64,000 nucleotides of DNA from JANWZL01 sp041640815. Its GTDB lineage: Bacteria; Pseudomonadota; Gammaproteobacteria; Burkholderiales; Thiobacillaceae. The position numbers and the translations under genes were made by a program. Of this stretch, positions 52,189 to 61,415 are shown in pieces. The stretch is taken from the NCBI GenBank assembly GCA_041640815.1, contig JBEPZO010000004.1, positions 1 through 64,000 on the forward strand. The letters run 5' to 3'. Position 1 is the first letter of the stretch. Every line of letters starts with the position of its first letter. The notes under the pieces were generated by a model. That model was not told the origin of the DNA and did no database searches. It worked only from the letters and a program-made list of their open reading frames with translations.

Positions 52189-52722
52189 ATGAAGGCGGTT
52201 AACTACTCTGTATGGTTGCGTTGCCGAGCTCGTTGTGCTTCGATAGTGATTTTGTCATGGATCGTCGCATCAGCGGAAACATTTGCCTTAGATTACGCGC
52301 AAGAGGTGGCCAGTAAGCCAGCCACAACCCGGATCGATTCGCAAGGGGCCAACACCACTACAGGTCCAGCACAGGCTGGCGATGTGAAACTCGGAACGCT
52401 GTTGCTAAGCGAATCGGAAAGGCGGCAGGTCATCGCGCGAAGAAGACCTAATATAGATCAAGTGGCCCCGCCTAGGCCGCTGCGCTTAGACGGTGTAGTC
52501 AGGCGGCCAGATGGAGTGAATGTAATCATAATCAGTGGCAAACGCTATCGCGAGGGTGAGCAGATCCCTTCATTAAGACTCGAGCTGCGAGTCGTTGATT
52601 CTGGTGTGGTGGTTGGTAGCCAGGCTTGGCGTGTTGGAGAGGAATATGACCCGTCAACCAAAAAAGTCATGCCGGCCTTTAAACCGTCGCGCAGTCCGCT
52701 TGTTAGCGAGAGGAGGTCATAA
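52189..52722 (+). CDS. MshK/PilP-like pilus accessory protein
   Basis: The 177-residue protein has a membrane or signal segment near 18-33 (SIVILSWIVASAETFA). A small beta domain near 95-160 reads LRLDGVVRRPDGVNVIIISG and VVVGSQAWRVGEEY, typical of the PilP/GspC homology region and of MshK. It overlaps the next prepilin gene by one base. The MshK role is a layout-based guess. Confidence 0.6.
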   Translation: MKAVNYSVWLRCRARCASIVILSWIVASAETFALDYAQEVASKPATTRIDSQGANTTTGPAQAGDVKLGTLLLSESERRQVIARRRPNIDQVAPPRPLRLDGVVRRPDGVNVIIISGKRYREGEQIPSLRLELRVVDSGVVVGSQAWRVGEEYDPSTKKVMPAFKPSRSPLVSERRS

Positions 52723-53462
52723 TGCCTTACGTGGATAGGTTACCCGGTGTTAACCGGGGCTTTAATCTCATCGAGCTCGCCATCGTTCTGGTTATCATCG
52801 GCCTGTTAGCGGGTGGTGGTCTTATGGTCATGGCCAAGAAAAACGAGATTGAACGTTATCGTGACACGCAAAACAAACTCGAGCTTGCCATCGAAGCCTT
52901 AGCCGGTTTTGCCCAGCGACATGGTCGCTTGCCTTGTCCCGCCACCGCGTCATCTAACGGACAGGAGTCGCCTATGGGAGGTGGTGCCTGTACCAGCGCC
53001 GCCGATACGGATGCTTACTATGGTTTCCTGCCAGCGAGCACTCTAGGCATTGCCACTGGCGGCGGCTGTGCAGGAGTAACAGGGAGTGGGTATCTACAGG
53101 ATGCCTGGGGCGGCTGCATCCGTTACGCCGTCTCACGTGCAAACAGCAATGCCGCCACGACAACGGATGGGATCAAGTCGGTATTTCCGAACTACACGCC
53201 AAACTTGCGCGTGTGTGAGCAGGCCGCCTGTAGCATCGAGTTGGTTGGTGATGCCGCTGCGCTTGTTTTTTCTGCAGGGCGTAACGGTGCCCTGCCGCCA
53301 GCAGGTACCGACGAGCAAGAAAACCTCGATAATGACCGCACTTTCGTCAAGCACGAACCTCGACTGGCTGGCGCACCAGGGGGAGAATACGATGATGTGG
53401 TGAGTTGGCTAGCAACGACCATACTGGTTAACCGTCTCACTGCCGCTGGACGCTTACCATGA
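52722..53462 (+). CDS. Type IV prepilin-like minor pilin
   Basis: The 246-residue protein has a leader ending NRG, then FNLIELAIVLVIIGLLAGG with Glu at +5. A coiled extension and a large globular part follow, with several Cys (GGACTSA, GGGCAGV, VCEQAACSI) that may form disulfides. It is larger than a usual major pilin, so a minor or tip-proximal pilin is likely. It overlaps the next gene by ATGA. Confidence 0.85.
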   Translation: MPYVDRLPGVNRGFNLIELAIVLVIIGLLAGGGLMVMAKKNEIERYRDTQNKLELAIEALAGFAQRHGRLPCPATASSNGQESPMGGGACTSAADTDAYYGFLPASTLGIATGGGCAGVTGSGYLQDAWGGCIRYAVSRANSNAATTTDGIKSVFPNYTPNLRVCEQAACSIELVGDAAALVFSAGRNGALPPAGTDEQENLDNDRTFVKHEPRLAGAPGGEYDDVVSWLATTILVNRLTAAGRLP

Positions 53463-54631
53463 AACTGACTCCCCGCCGCCAGCGTTTTCAGCGTGGTTTT
53501 GTCCTATGGCCTTTGCTCTTATTGTTTGGCATAGGTGCCGGCGCGCTCATGCTCAGCGACCTCGACGCGTTGGGGCACAAGCTTCGGCGCGAGGAACGGA
53601 CAGCTAACACGCTATCACATGCCCGCGGAGCCTTGCTGGGCTACTTCATCCAGCAGCTTCAGACCTACTATCTACCGCTTCCTGACTTTGGGCTAGGCCC
53701 AGAAGGGACAAAATCTCCCAATTTCAGCAACAACTGCAACGGTTGTCCCGTAGTTGGTCGCCTGCCCTGGAAAACTCTGGGTCTTGAACCGATGCGGGAT
53801 GCCGCTTCAGAATGCCTATGGTATGCAGTTGCCGGGCGGTTCAAGGAGCATCCTACTCCGCGTCCACCACTTAATTGGGATACGTGGGAAAACGATGCCT
53901 ACGATGGTCAAAGTGGGCGCTTGCGAATAGCCCAGGCCGATGGCAGCGTAAGCAGCGAGCAGTATGCCGCGCTTGTCATCGCTCCAGGGCGGTTATTAGC
54001 AGGTCAGTCGCGTCATACGGCGGGTGGCGTGTTATGCTCTGGCAATTATGACCCTCGGAACTACCTTGATCCCTGGAACTTGGCACATGGAATCGGCGGC
54101 CGGGCGAACTACTTCCCAAGCGACCCCAACCACCGTGTTGCAAATAATTCACAAGACAAGGAATTCATCATCGCCAGTGATGAGTATCATAATGACTTGA
54201 TCCTTGGTATCACGGCCACAGAACTCTTTGATCTAGCGCTTGCACAAGGGCTAACCAGGCTTCTTGCCGACGCTCAGTTTTCGTCAATACCAATTACGGG
54301 CGCAAAAGGTACTGATGCTTTGATCTGCGCAGATGATTTTTGTCGCAGCTGGCGCGACCATCTTTTCCTCACGCAACTTATACCAGCAAGGAACATCATC
54401 GTCGACGGTGTCCCGCAGGGCCCATGCCAGCGCGTTGTCATATTCGGTGGCAAGGCCATGGCGACCCAAAGCCGAGCAACCAGCATTGATCGCAATAACC
54501 CTAACAACTATCTGGAGGGCGCTAACGCAACAACATTCGCTACTCCCATATCTACCACAGGGACATTTGTCGGGGCATCTAGGTATAACAAACACAACCG
54601 TAGTCAGGACATCATTAGGTGCATCAACTGA
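53459..54631 (+). CDS. Large pilin-like protein lacking Glu+5 (GspK/PilX-like tip candidate)
   Basis: The 390-residue protein begins with a short basic leader ending QRG and a hydrophobic helix FVLWPLLLLFGIGAGALML. The prepilin Glu+5 is replaced by Pro (F-V-L-W-P). Lack of Glu+5 and large size are features of the GspK-type pseudopilin that caps the fibre. A Cys-rich globular region (SNNCNGCPV, ICADDFC) follows. It is coupled by ATGA to the preceding minor pilin. Tip function is inference. Confidence 0.7.
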   Translation: MKLTPRRQRFQRGFVLWPLLLLFGIGAGALMLSDLDALGHKLRREERTANTLSHARGALLGYFIQQLQTYYLPLPDFGLGPEGTKSPNFSNNCNGCPVVGRLPWKTLGLEPMRDAASECLWYAVAGRFKEHPTPRPPLNWDTWENDAYDGQSGRLRIAQADGSVSSEQYAALVIAPGRLLAGQSRHTAGGVLCSGNYDPRNYLDPWNLAHGIGGRANYFPSDPNHRVANNSQDKEFIIASDEYHNDLILGITATELFDLALAQGLTRLLADAQFSSIPITGAKGTDALICADDFCRSWRDHLFLTQLIPARNIIVDGVPQGPCQRVVIFGGKAMATQSRATSIDRNNPNNYLEGANATTFATPISTTGTFVGASRYNKHNRSQDIIRCIN

Positions 54632-54882
54632 AATAAAAAACTTGCGCCTTGGGGAGCATCGAACAGAGCCTCGACGAGAACGAAGCGTTTGTGAGGCGCT
54701 AAGCGCAGTGACGAAGCGTTTAAAAGCAGCAAGCGATGTCTGTCATGTAGAACTTTTATCTTTCTTCGCCGCGCCAGTTGAACGAGGTTTCTATTCTCGA
54801 TTTCAAAGCTAGGCTTACCATCTACCGCTGCTGCAGTTGTCAAGCAAGGCTTGTTTGGCTACTCATCACGGTTTGTGCTGGG

Positions 54883-56439
54883 CTACAGCGTCTTAACAGC
54901 GAAGTTCACCAGGTTACGCTGCTTGCGGCTAAATTCGATGCCGATCAAGTGGATGGGGCGGCCATCGGCGAGGTATTTGTCGGCATAGCCGCGTTTGATG
55001 AGCTGGGCGAGGGCTTTGCCTTCGGCCGCATCTTCCACCAGCTTGAACTCGAACAGATAGAGGCGCTCGGGCAGCTTCACGGTGAGATCGATGCAACCCT
55101 GGTTGGTTACGTCCTCGGCGATCAGCTCCAGCCCCAAGGCGGCCAAGTGGCTATAGAAGACGCTCGCCCAGTAGCCCTCGTACTGGGTGATCGGGTTGTT
55201 GCGGTACCCGTCGTGCGGGATGCTAGCAAACAGTGCCTTAAAGTTCGCTTCGATGGCCGCCAGCGCCGCGCGCTGTAAGTGTGGGCGCAAATCGTGTCGC
55301 TGGCGAGCAGCGCTGGCGATTAGTCCGGTCCAGGCGTCGGCGAGGGACTCATTGAGCGCCATGCGCACTTCCCGATTGGGGAAGCCGAGCCGATACATCG
55401 GCGGCGGTGGGTCACGCTCGACGTCGCGGATAGTGAGGTGACCTGTTTGCCACAGCAGTGCTTCAAGGGCCATGTCGCCGACATCGAAACGGGACAGCAG
55501 CTGGTCGCTGGCATAGAGGGTCTCTAGCTCAGGTAAATAGGTGCGCCGGCGCATAAGCTCTTCAACCAGGAAGGTCGGCGTGCCGGTCTCGAACCAGTAG
55601 GGACGGAACTCGCGCTCCTGAAAGAGCAGCAATAGATCGAAGGGGTTGTAGACGGTCTCGCCGAGCCAGTTGTAGCCGTTGTACCAGTCGCGAATGGCCT
55701 GCCGGTCAAGCCCCGCCAGCTCCGGAGCAAAGACGGTGTCGACATCCTGTTCGGTATAGCCGCAGATGGCCGAGTATTCGGCCGAGACGGTGATGTCGCG
55801 CAGGTTATTAAGCCCCGAGAAGATGGAGACCTTGCTGAACTTGGACACACCGGTGAGGAAGGCAAACTGAATGTACGCGTCGCTGTCCTTGATCACCGAG
55901 TAGAGGTTTTTAAGCCCCTCGCGCATGGCGCGGGCGATGTGCGCTTCAGTGAGGTTGTCGAGGATGGGCTTGTCGTATTCATCGACCAGCACCACGGCAC
56001 GCTGGCCATATTGCTTGCACGCCTGCCGGATAAGCTCGCCAAAGCAGGCGGGGATGTCAAGCTCGGGGGGACAGTGGATACCAAGGTTTTCTTGGTTTAA
56101 GCGCAACAGGTCGAAGATGCGCCGGTCGAGCTCGGCGCGGCTTTCCAGGTGCCCGCCGGCAAAACTGAAGCGAATGACGGGGTGTTTCTTGCTCCAGTCC
56201 CACTTGTCGTGGATGAAAAGGCCACGAAAGAGCGCTTCGTTGCCGCAGAAGAGCTCGGCTAAGGTGTCGAGGAAAAGGCTTTTGCCAAAGCGGCGCGGGC
56301 GGGAGAGAAAATAGTACTTGCCGGTGGTGGCAAGCCGATGGGCAAACGCCGTCTTGTCCACATAGTAGTAACCCTCCTCGCGAATTTCGCGCAAGGTCTG
56401 GATGCCTATGGGCAGCTTTTTGCGTTTAATGGGGTTCAT
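54883..56439 (-). CDS. AAA-ATPase-like/PD-(D/E)XK nuclease family protein (DUF1703 type)
   Basis: The 518-residue protein has an N-terminal AAA-like region with SRPRRFGKSLFLDTL (Walker A-like) and VVLVDEYDKPI (Walker B-like). Its C-terminal PD-(D/E)XK nuclease fold has D in GCIDLTVKLPERLYL and EFK in LFEFKLVED. Such proteins are abundant and mobile in some bacteria; their biological role is unknown. It stands alone, convergent with the pilus genes and 130 bases downstream of the aminotransferase. Confidence 0.88.
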   Translation of the reverse strand: MNPIKRKKLPIGIQTLREIREEGYYYVDKTAFAHRLATTGKYYFLSRPRRFGKSLFLDTLAELFCGNEALFRGLFIHDKWDWSKKHPVIRFSFAGGHLESRAELDRRIFDLLRLNQENLGIHCPPELDIPACFGELIRQACKQYGQRAVVLVDEYDKPILDNLTEAHIARAMREGLKNLYSVIKDSDAYIQFAFLTGVSKFSKVSIFSGLNNLRDITVSAEYSAICGYTEQDVDTVFAPELAGLDRQAIRDWYNGYNWLGETVYNPFDLLLLFQEREFRPYWFETGTPTFLVEELMRRRTYLPELETLYASDQLLSRFDVGDMALEALLWQTGHLTIRDVERDPPPPMYRLGFPNREVRMALNESLADAWTGLIASAARQRHDLRPHLQRAALAAIEANFKALFASIPHDGYRNNPITQYEGYWASVFYSHLAALGLELIAEDVTNQGCIDLTVKLPERLYLFEFKLVEDAAEGKALAQLIKRGYADKYLADGRPIHLIGIEFSRKQRNLVNFAVKTL

Positions 56440-56569
56440 TTGTCGGTGTCCGCGGTCCCCGCCCGCTGGAAGGAACGCGTAGGCTCCAGAATAGGCTAGC
56501 CACCTGAAGAAGGGTTTGCGAGAAAAGTATAGAAAAGGGAGTAAAGAGTTGGTTGTGCTTTACTAGCCT

Positions 56570-57766
56570 TTAGGCCAGGGCTTTGGCCATGCGCTCGAGG
56601 GCCTGCCGCAAATTGTCCATGGAAGTGGCGAAGGACAGGCGCACATACCCCTCGGCGCCGAAGGCCGAGCCAGGTACCACGGCTACGCCGTGTTCGAGCA
56701 AATACTCGGTCAGCGCCAGGTCGGTGGGCGCCTGCAAGCGCCCCTCGGCATGCAGCTTGGCGATGGCTTGCCGCATGTCGGGGAAGGCGTAAAAGGCGCC
56801 GCCGCTCGCCGCACAGCGCACGCCGGGCAAGGCGTTGAGTCCGTCGATCAGGAAGCGATGCCGCTCGCGGAAGGCCTGCACCATCGGCCGGATGCATGCC
56901 TGATCGCCATTGAGGGCTGCCTCGGCGGCGGCCTGCGAGATGGAGGTGGGGTTGGAGGTGCTCTGCGACTGGATGTTCTCCATGGCGGCGATGATCTCCG
57001 CCGGTCCGGCGGCATAGCCGATGCGCCAGCCGGTCATGGCGTAGGCCTTGGACACGCCATTGAGCACCACCGTCCGCTCGTAAAGGTCGGGGCAGGCATT
57101 GAGGATGTTGACGAAGGGGGTATCGCCGAGCAGGATGTGCTCGTACATGTCGTCGGTGGCGATCAGCACCTGTGGGTGCCGGCGCAGCACCGCGCCCAGC
57201 GCGGCCAATTCCGCCTGCGTATAGACGGCGCCGGTAGGATTCGAGGGGCTATTGAGCACCAGCATGCGCGTGCGCGGTGTGATCGCCGCCTCAAGCTGTG
57301 CAGGGGTGATGCGGAAGCCCTGTTCGATGCCGGCGGGAATGAAGACCGGCCGGCCGTCGGCCAACAAGACGATGTCGGGATAGGACACCCAATAGGGGGC
57401 GGGGATGATGACCTCATCGTCGGGGTTGATCACCGCCTGCACCAAGTTGTAGAAACACTGCTTGCCCCCACAGGAGACCGTGACCTGCCTCGACGTGTAA
57501 TCGAGGCCATTGTCGCGTTTGAACTTGTTGATGACCGCCTGCTTGAGGCTGGGCGTGCCGCCAACCGCGGTGTACTTGGTGAAGCCGCGCCGAATGGCGG
57601 CAATGGCCGCCTCTTTGATGTGATCGGGCGTATCGAAGTCCGGCTCGCCCACGCCCAGGCTGATGATGTCGCGACCCTCGGCCTTGAGCTGGGCGGCGCG
57701 GGCGGTGACGCCCAAGGTCGGCGAGGGCTTGATGTTACGGACGCGGGCAGACAGTTCCACGGTCAT
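56570..57766 (-). CDS. Class I PLP-dependent aminotransferase (aspartate aminotransferase type)
   Basis: The 398-residue protein shows AT class I features: GVGEPDFDTPDHI near the N-terminus, NSPSNPTGAVY, the PLP lysine in GVSKAYAMTGWRIGY, and the late Arg in YVRLSFATS for carboxylate binding. Length matches the bacterial aspartate/prephenate aminotransferase group (type Ib). It is divergent from uvrB, with starts about 70 bases apart. Confidence 0.92.
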   Translation of the reverse strand: MTVELSARVRNIKPSPTLGVTARAAQLKAEGRDIISLGVGEPDFDTPDHIKEAAIAAIRRGFTKYTAVGGTPSLKQAVINKFKRDNGLDYTSRQVTVSCGGKQCFYNLVQAVINPDDEVIIPAPYWVSYPDIVLLADGRPVFIPAGIEQGFRITPAQLEAAITPRTRMLVLNSPSNPTGAVYTQAELAALGAVLRRHPQVLIATDDMYEHILLGDTPFVNILNACPDLYERTVVLNGVSKAYAMTGWRIGYAAGPAEIIAAMENIQSQSTSNPTSISQAAAEAALNGDQACIRPMVQAFRERHRFLIDGLNALPGVRCAASGGAFYAFPDMRQAIAKLHAEGRLQAPTDLALTEYLLEHGVAVVPGSAFGAEGYVRLSFATSMDNLRQALERMAKALA

Positions 57767-57801
57767 GGCCTTCGGTGGTGAGCGTGCCCCCGGGCTCGGG
57801 G

Positions 57802-57807
57802 TATGAT
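57802..57807 (+). promoter_or_regulatory. Possible -10 box for uvrB
   Basis: TATGAT lies 27 bases before TTG 57835. No good -35 was found at proper spacing, so support is weak. Confidence 0.3.
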
Positions 57808-57834
57808 GCGATATTTAACCGGTGCGATTTTAAC

Positions 57835-59949
57835 TTGGCTGTCACCTTCCCCCATAGCCCTTTCGTCCTCAACCAGCCCTTCCCACCGGCGGGCGACCAG
57901 CCAGAGGCCATCGAGCGCCTGGTGGACGGTATCCGGCGCGGCATGCGCTATCAGACCCTGCTGGGCGTGACCGGCTCGGGTAAGACCTTCACCATGGCCA
58001 ACGTCATCGCCCGGCTTGGCCGGCCAGCCTTCGTCATGGCGCCGAACAAGACGCTCGCCGCCCAGCTCTACGCCGAGTTCCGCGAGTTCTTCCCGGACAA
58101 TGCGGTGGAGTACTTCGTCTCTTACTACGACTACTACCAGCCCGAGGCCTATGTGCCGGCGCGCGACCTGTACATCGAGAAGGACTCCAGCATCAACGAG
58201 CATATCGAGCAGATGCGGCTGTCGGCCACCAAGGCGATCCTGGAGCGGCGCGATGTGGTCATCGTCGCCACCGTCTCCGCCATTTACGGTATCGGCGACC
58301 CGGTGGACTACCACAGCATGATCCTGCATCTGAAGCAGGGCGAGCGCATCGGCCAACAGGCCATCATCCGCCGTCTGGCCGAGATGCAGTATCAGCGCAA
58401 CGAACTCGAATTCCGGCGCGGCACGTTCCGCGTGCGCGGCGACGTCATCGACATCTTTCCCGCCGAGCACGCGGAGACGGCGCTCAGGGTGTCGCTGTTC
58501 GACGACGAGGTGGAAGCCCTCGCCGTGTTCGATCCGCTCACCGGCCAGGTCTTGCACCGAGTCGCCCGCTTCACGGTCTATCCCTCCAGCCACTATGTCA
58601 CGCCGCGCGCGACCACCTTGCGCGCGATCGAAGCGATCAAGGAGGAGCTGGCCGAGCGGCTACAGTACTTCTACAGTCAGGGTAAGCTCGTGGAGGCGCA
58701 GCGGCTCGAGCAACGCACGCGCTTCGATCTGGAGATGCTCGCCGAGCTCGGCTTCTGCAAGGGCATCGAGAACTATTCCCGGCACCTCTCCGGCCGCCGA
58801 CCCGGCGAGCCGCCGCCCACCCTCATCGATTATTTGCCTGCCGACACGGTGATGTTCATCGATGAATCGCACGTGACGGTACCCCAAATCGGCGGCATGT
58901 ACCGGGGCGACCGGGCGAGAAAGGAAAACCTGGTCGAATATGGCTTCAGACTGCCCTCCGCGCTGGACAATCGCCCTTTGCGCTTCGACGAGTTCGAGCG
59001 CCTGATGCCCCAGACCATCTTCGTCTCCGCCACCCCTGGCCCCTACGAGCTCAAGCACCAGGAGCAGGTAGTGGAGCAGGTCGTGCGCCCGACCGGCCTG
59101 CTCGACCCGGAGGTGATCGTGCGGCCGGTGGCCACTCAGGTCGATGACCTGATGAGCGAGATCAACGCCCGCGTGGCCCGCAACGAACGAGTCATGGTCA
59201 CCACGCTGACCAAGCGCATGGCCGAGGACCTGACCGAATACCTCGCGGACCACGGCATCAAGGTGCGCTATCTGCACTCGGACATCGACACCGTGGAGCG
59301 GGTGGAGATCATCCGCGACTTGAGGCTCGGGGTGTTCGACGTGCTGGTGGGCATCAACCTGCTACGCGAGGGGCTGGACATCCCCGAGGTGTCCCTGGTG
59401 GCCATCCTGGATGCCGACAAGGAGGGCTTCCTGCGCTCGGAGCGCTCGCTCATCCAGACCATCGGCCGCGCGGCGCGCCACCTGCACGGCACGGCCATCC
59501 TCTACGCGGACACGATCACCGACTCGATGCGCCGCGCCATCGACGAGACCGAGCGGCGGCGCCGCAAGCAGATGGCCTACAACGCAGCGCACGGCATCAC
59601 GCCCAAGGGGGTGGTCAAGCGCATCAAGGACATCATCGATGGGGTCTACGACGACGAGGCCGAGCGCGAGGCCCTCAAGGCGGAGCAGGTGCGGGCGGCG
59701 TACGCCATCAAGAACGAGAAAGACCTCACCCGTGAGGTCAAGCGCGTCGAGCGCGAGATGCTGGAAGCGGCGCGCAACCTCGAGTTCGAAAAGGCCGCCC
59801 AACTGCGCGACCGACTGCATGCGCTGAAGAAACAGCTCTTCGGCGTGGTGGAGGAGGAACTCCCCCCCTCGCGGCCAGCCGTCGTGCCGACACGGCGAGC
59901 CCAGAAAAAGCGCCGCGTCGAGCCGCGTCGCCAGAGCTCGTTGCGTTGA
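57835..59949 (+). CDS. uvrB: Excinuclease ABC subunit B
   Basis: The product is ~704 residues from TTG 57835, which gives the usual UvrB beginning (LAVTFPHSPFVLNQPFPPAG). The alternative GTG at 57775 would leave only 8 bases to the divergent aminotransferase start and no room for a promoter. Walker A GVTGSGKT, the beta-hairpin segment YYDYYQPEAYVP, helicase motifs (FIDESHVTVPQ; DILVGINLLREGLD-like), and the C-terminal UVR motif (NLEFEKAAQLRDRLHAL) are present. It verifies DNA damage and loads UvrC. Confidence 0.95.
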   Translation: MAVTFPHSPFVLNQPFPPAGDQPEAIERLVDGIRRGMRYQTLLGVTGSGKTFTMANVIARLGRPAFVMAPNKTLAAQLYAEFREFFPDNAVEYFVSYYDYYQPEAYVPARDLYIEKDSSINEHIEQMRLSATKAILERRDVVIVATVSAIYGIGDPVDYHSMILHLKQGERIGQQAIIRRLAEMQYQRNELEFRRGTFRVRGDVIDIFPAEHAETALRVSLFDDEVEALAVFDPLTGQVLHRVARFTVYPSSHYVTPRATTLRAIEAIKEELAERLQYFYSQGKLVEAQRLEQRTRFDLEMLAELGFCKGIENYSRHLSGRRPGEPPPTLIDYLPADTVMFIDESHVTVPQIGGMYRGDRARKENLVEYGFRLPSALDNRPLRFDEFERLMPQTIFVSATPGPYELKHQEQVVEQVVRPTGLLDPEVIVRPVATQVDDLMSEINARVARNERVMVTTLTKRMAEDLTEYLADHGIKVRYLHSDIDTVERVEIIRDLRLGVFDVLVGINLLREGLDIPEVSLVAILDADKEGFLRSERSLIQTIGRAARHLHGTAILYADTITDSMRRAIDETERRRRKQMAYNAAHGITPKGVVKRIKDIIDGVYDDEAEREALKAEQVRAAYAIKNEKDLTREVKRVEREMLEAARNLEFEKAAQLRDRLHALKKQLFGVVEEELPPSRPAVVPTRRAQKKRRVEPRRQSSLR

Positions 59950-60032
59950 ATCCAGAGCGATGATCGACGGCGAGCGGCTGATTCGCGATATACTCCGGCG
60001 GCAACACCGCTTACCAATCCTGGCTTGAGCAC

Positions 60033-60536
60033 ATGAAGCCGTCTGCGACGCGAAAGATTCAGATCCTCCTGGTGTGCATGGGCAATATCTGCCGCTCCCC
60101 CACGGCCGAGGGGGTCTTGCGCCAGCGCCTACAGGAGGCTGGCCTCGCGCATCGGGTGATCGTCGACTCCGCCGGTACCCACGGCTACCATGTCGGCGAG
60201 CCACCCGACCGGCGCGCCATTGAAGCAGCGGCTGGCCGCGGCTACGACCTCTCCGGTCTCATCGCCCGTCAGGTCAGTGTGCAGGATTGCCAGGCTTATG
60301 ACCTGATCCTGGCTATGGATCGCGCCAACCTCGCCGAGCTCAAGCGCCTGTGCCCGTGCATGCACCAGCACAAGCTCGGTTTGTTCCTAGATTATAGCCG
60401 CCGCTACCCGGGGCAAGAGGTGCCAGACCCCTATTACGGCGGTCGCGACGGCTTCGAGCGGGTGTTGGACATGGTCGAAGACGCAGCCGATGGGCTGCTT
60501 GCCAGCCTGCGCCAGGAGCTGGGGCTCGCGGCCTGA
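60033..60536 (+). CDS. Low-molecular-weight protein-tyrosine phosphatase
   Basis: The protein has 167 residues. The P-loop VCMGNICRSP (Cys-x5-Arg) is near residue 15 and the general-acid loop is DPYYGG near 130; both are intact. It is a cytoplasmic phosphatase; family members in proteobacteria act on tyrosine kinases of polysaccharide export or serve as arsenate-reductase-like enzymes. It is 83 bases after uvrB and may be co-transcribed with it. Confidence 0.92.
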   Translation: MKPSATRKIQILLVCMGNICRSPTAEGVLRQRLQEAGLAHRVIVDSAGTHGYHVGEPPDRRAIEAAAGRGYDLSGLIARQVSVQDCQAYDLILAMDRANLAELKRLCPCMHQHKLGLFLDYSRRYPGQEVPDPYYGGRDGFERVLDMVEDAADGLLASLRQELGLAA

Positions 60537-60558
60537 TGCGTTGAGCGCCGCAACCGCC

Positions 60559-60942
60559 ATGGGTTTGCCTGCCTTAGCTGCGATCGGCATCGGTGCGGCC
60601 ATAGGGGCCTGGCTGCGCTGGGGGTTGGGACTGCTGCTCAATGCCCTCTATCCGGCCATCCCCTTGGGCACCCTGGCGGCCAATCTGCTCGGCGGCTACC
60701 TGATCGGCCTGGCCTTGGCCTGGTTCGCCCAGCATCCAGGGCTGGCGCCGGAATGGCGTTTGTTGATCATCACCGGCTTTCTGGGCGGCCTGACCACCTT
60801 CTCCACCTTTTCCGCGGAGGTCTTCACTCTTCTGGCGCGGAGCCAACTGGGGCTCGCCATGACCGCGATGGCCCTGCACGTGGTGGGGTCGCTCGCGATG
60901 ACCGGCTTGGGCGTGCTAACCATCAAGCTGCTGAGGGCATGA
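60559..60942 (+). CDS. crcB: Fluoride channel CrcB/Fluc
   Basis: The protein has 127 residues from ATG 60559. Four membrane helices with the Fluc signatures GAWLRWGL, GTLAANLLGGYLIG (pore Asn) and GFLGGLTTFSTF are present. It exports F- as a dual-topology dimer. The DUF190 gene begins one base after its stop. I saw no fluoride riboswitch upstream. Confidence 0.92.
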   Translation: MGLPALAAIGIGAAIGAWLRWGLGLLLNALYPAIPLGTLAANLLGGYLIGLALAWFAQHPGLAPEWRLLIITGFLGGLTTFSTFSAEVFTLLARSQLGLAMTAMALHVVGSLAMTGLGVLTIKLLRA

Positions 60943-60943
60943 C

Positions 60944-61261
60944 ATGCGTGACGGACTTTGCGTGCAGTTCTTCGTCCGCGAAGGCACTCGTAAGGACGGC
61001 AGACCGATCCATGAATGGCTGTTCGAGCGCGCGCAAGCGCTGGGCATCCCAGGCGGCAGCGTGTTCCGTGCCAGTGCTGGCTATGGGCGGCACGGCCTGG
61101 TGGAGGACAGCTTCTTCGAACTCGCTGGCCAATTGCCGGAAACCATCGAGTTCTTTGGCCAAGCCTCGGCCATCGAGCGACTGATCGCCGAGGTGTCGGC
61201 AGCCAAGCTCAAACTGGTCTATGTCAGCTATCCCGTCACTTGCGGTGTGACGGGCGGCTAA
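60944..61261 (+). CDS. DUF190 domain-containing protein
   Basis: This 105-residue protein has a PII-like alpha/beta fold by family knowledge; visible blocks are VQFFVREGTRKDGRPIHEWL, GGSVFRASAGYGRHG and KLVYVSYPV. DUF190 proteins are frequently encoded next to crcB and may regulate it. Separated from crcB by one base. Confidence 0.88.
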   Translation: MRDGLCVQFFVREGTRKDGRPIHEWLFERAQALGIPGGSVFRASAGYGRHGLVEDSFFELAGQLPETIEFFGQASAIERLIAEVSAAKLKLVYVSYPVTCGVTGG

Positions 61262-61415
61262 CCCCGCAGGGCAACAGGCTCCACCACGGCGCCTTGGGCG
61301 GCAGAGACGCGCACACCGCCTTCATGGAAACTTCATCTCCGGTGGTTATCTTCAGCGTTGTCCCCGTGCCGATTCGGCATGGGTGTCAGCATCGGCAACC
61401 GCATAGGAGATCTCC

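Noticed and set aside
60450..60560. Fluoride riboswitch before crcB
   Set aside because: The region is coding sequence of the preceding phosphatase, and no crcB-motif pattern was recognised.
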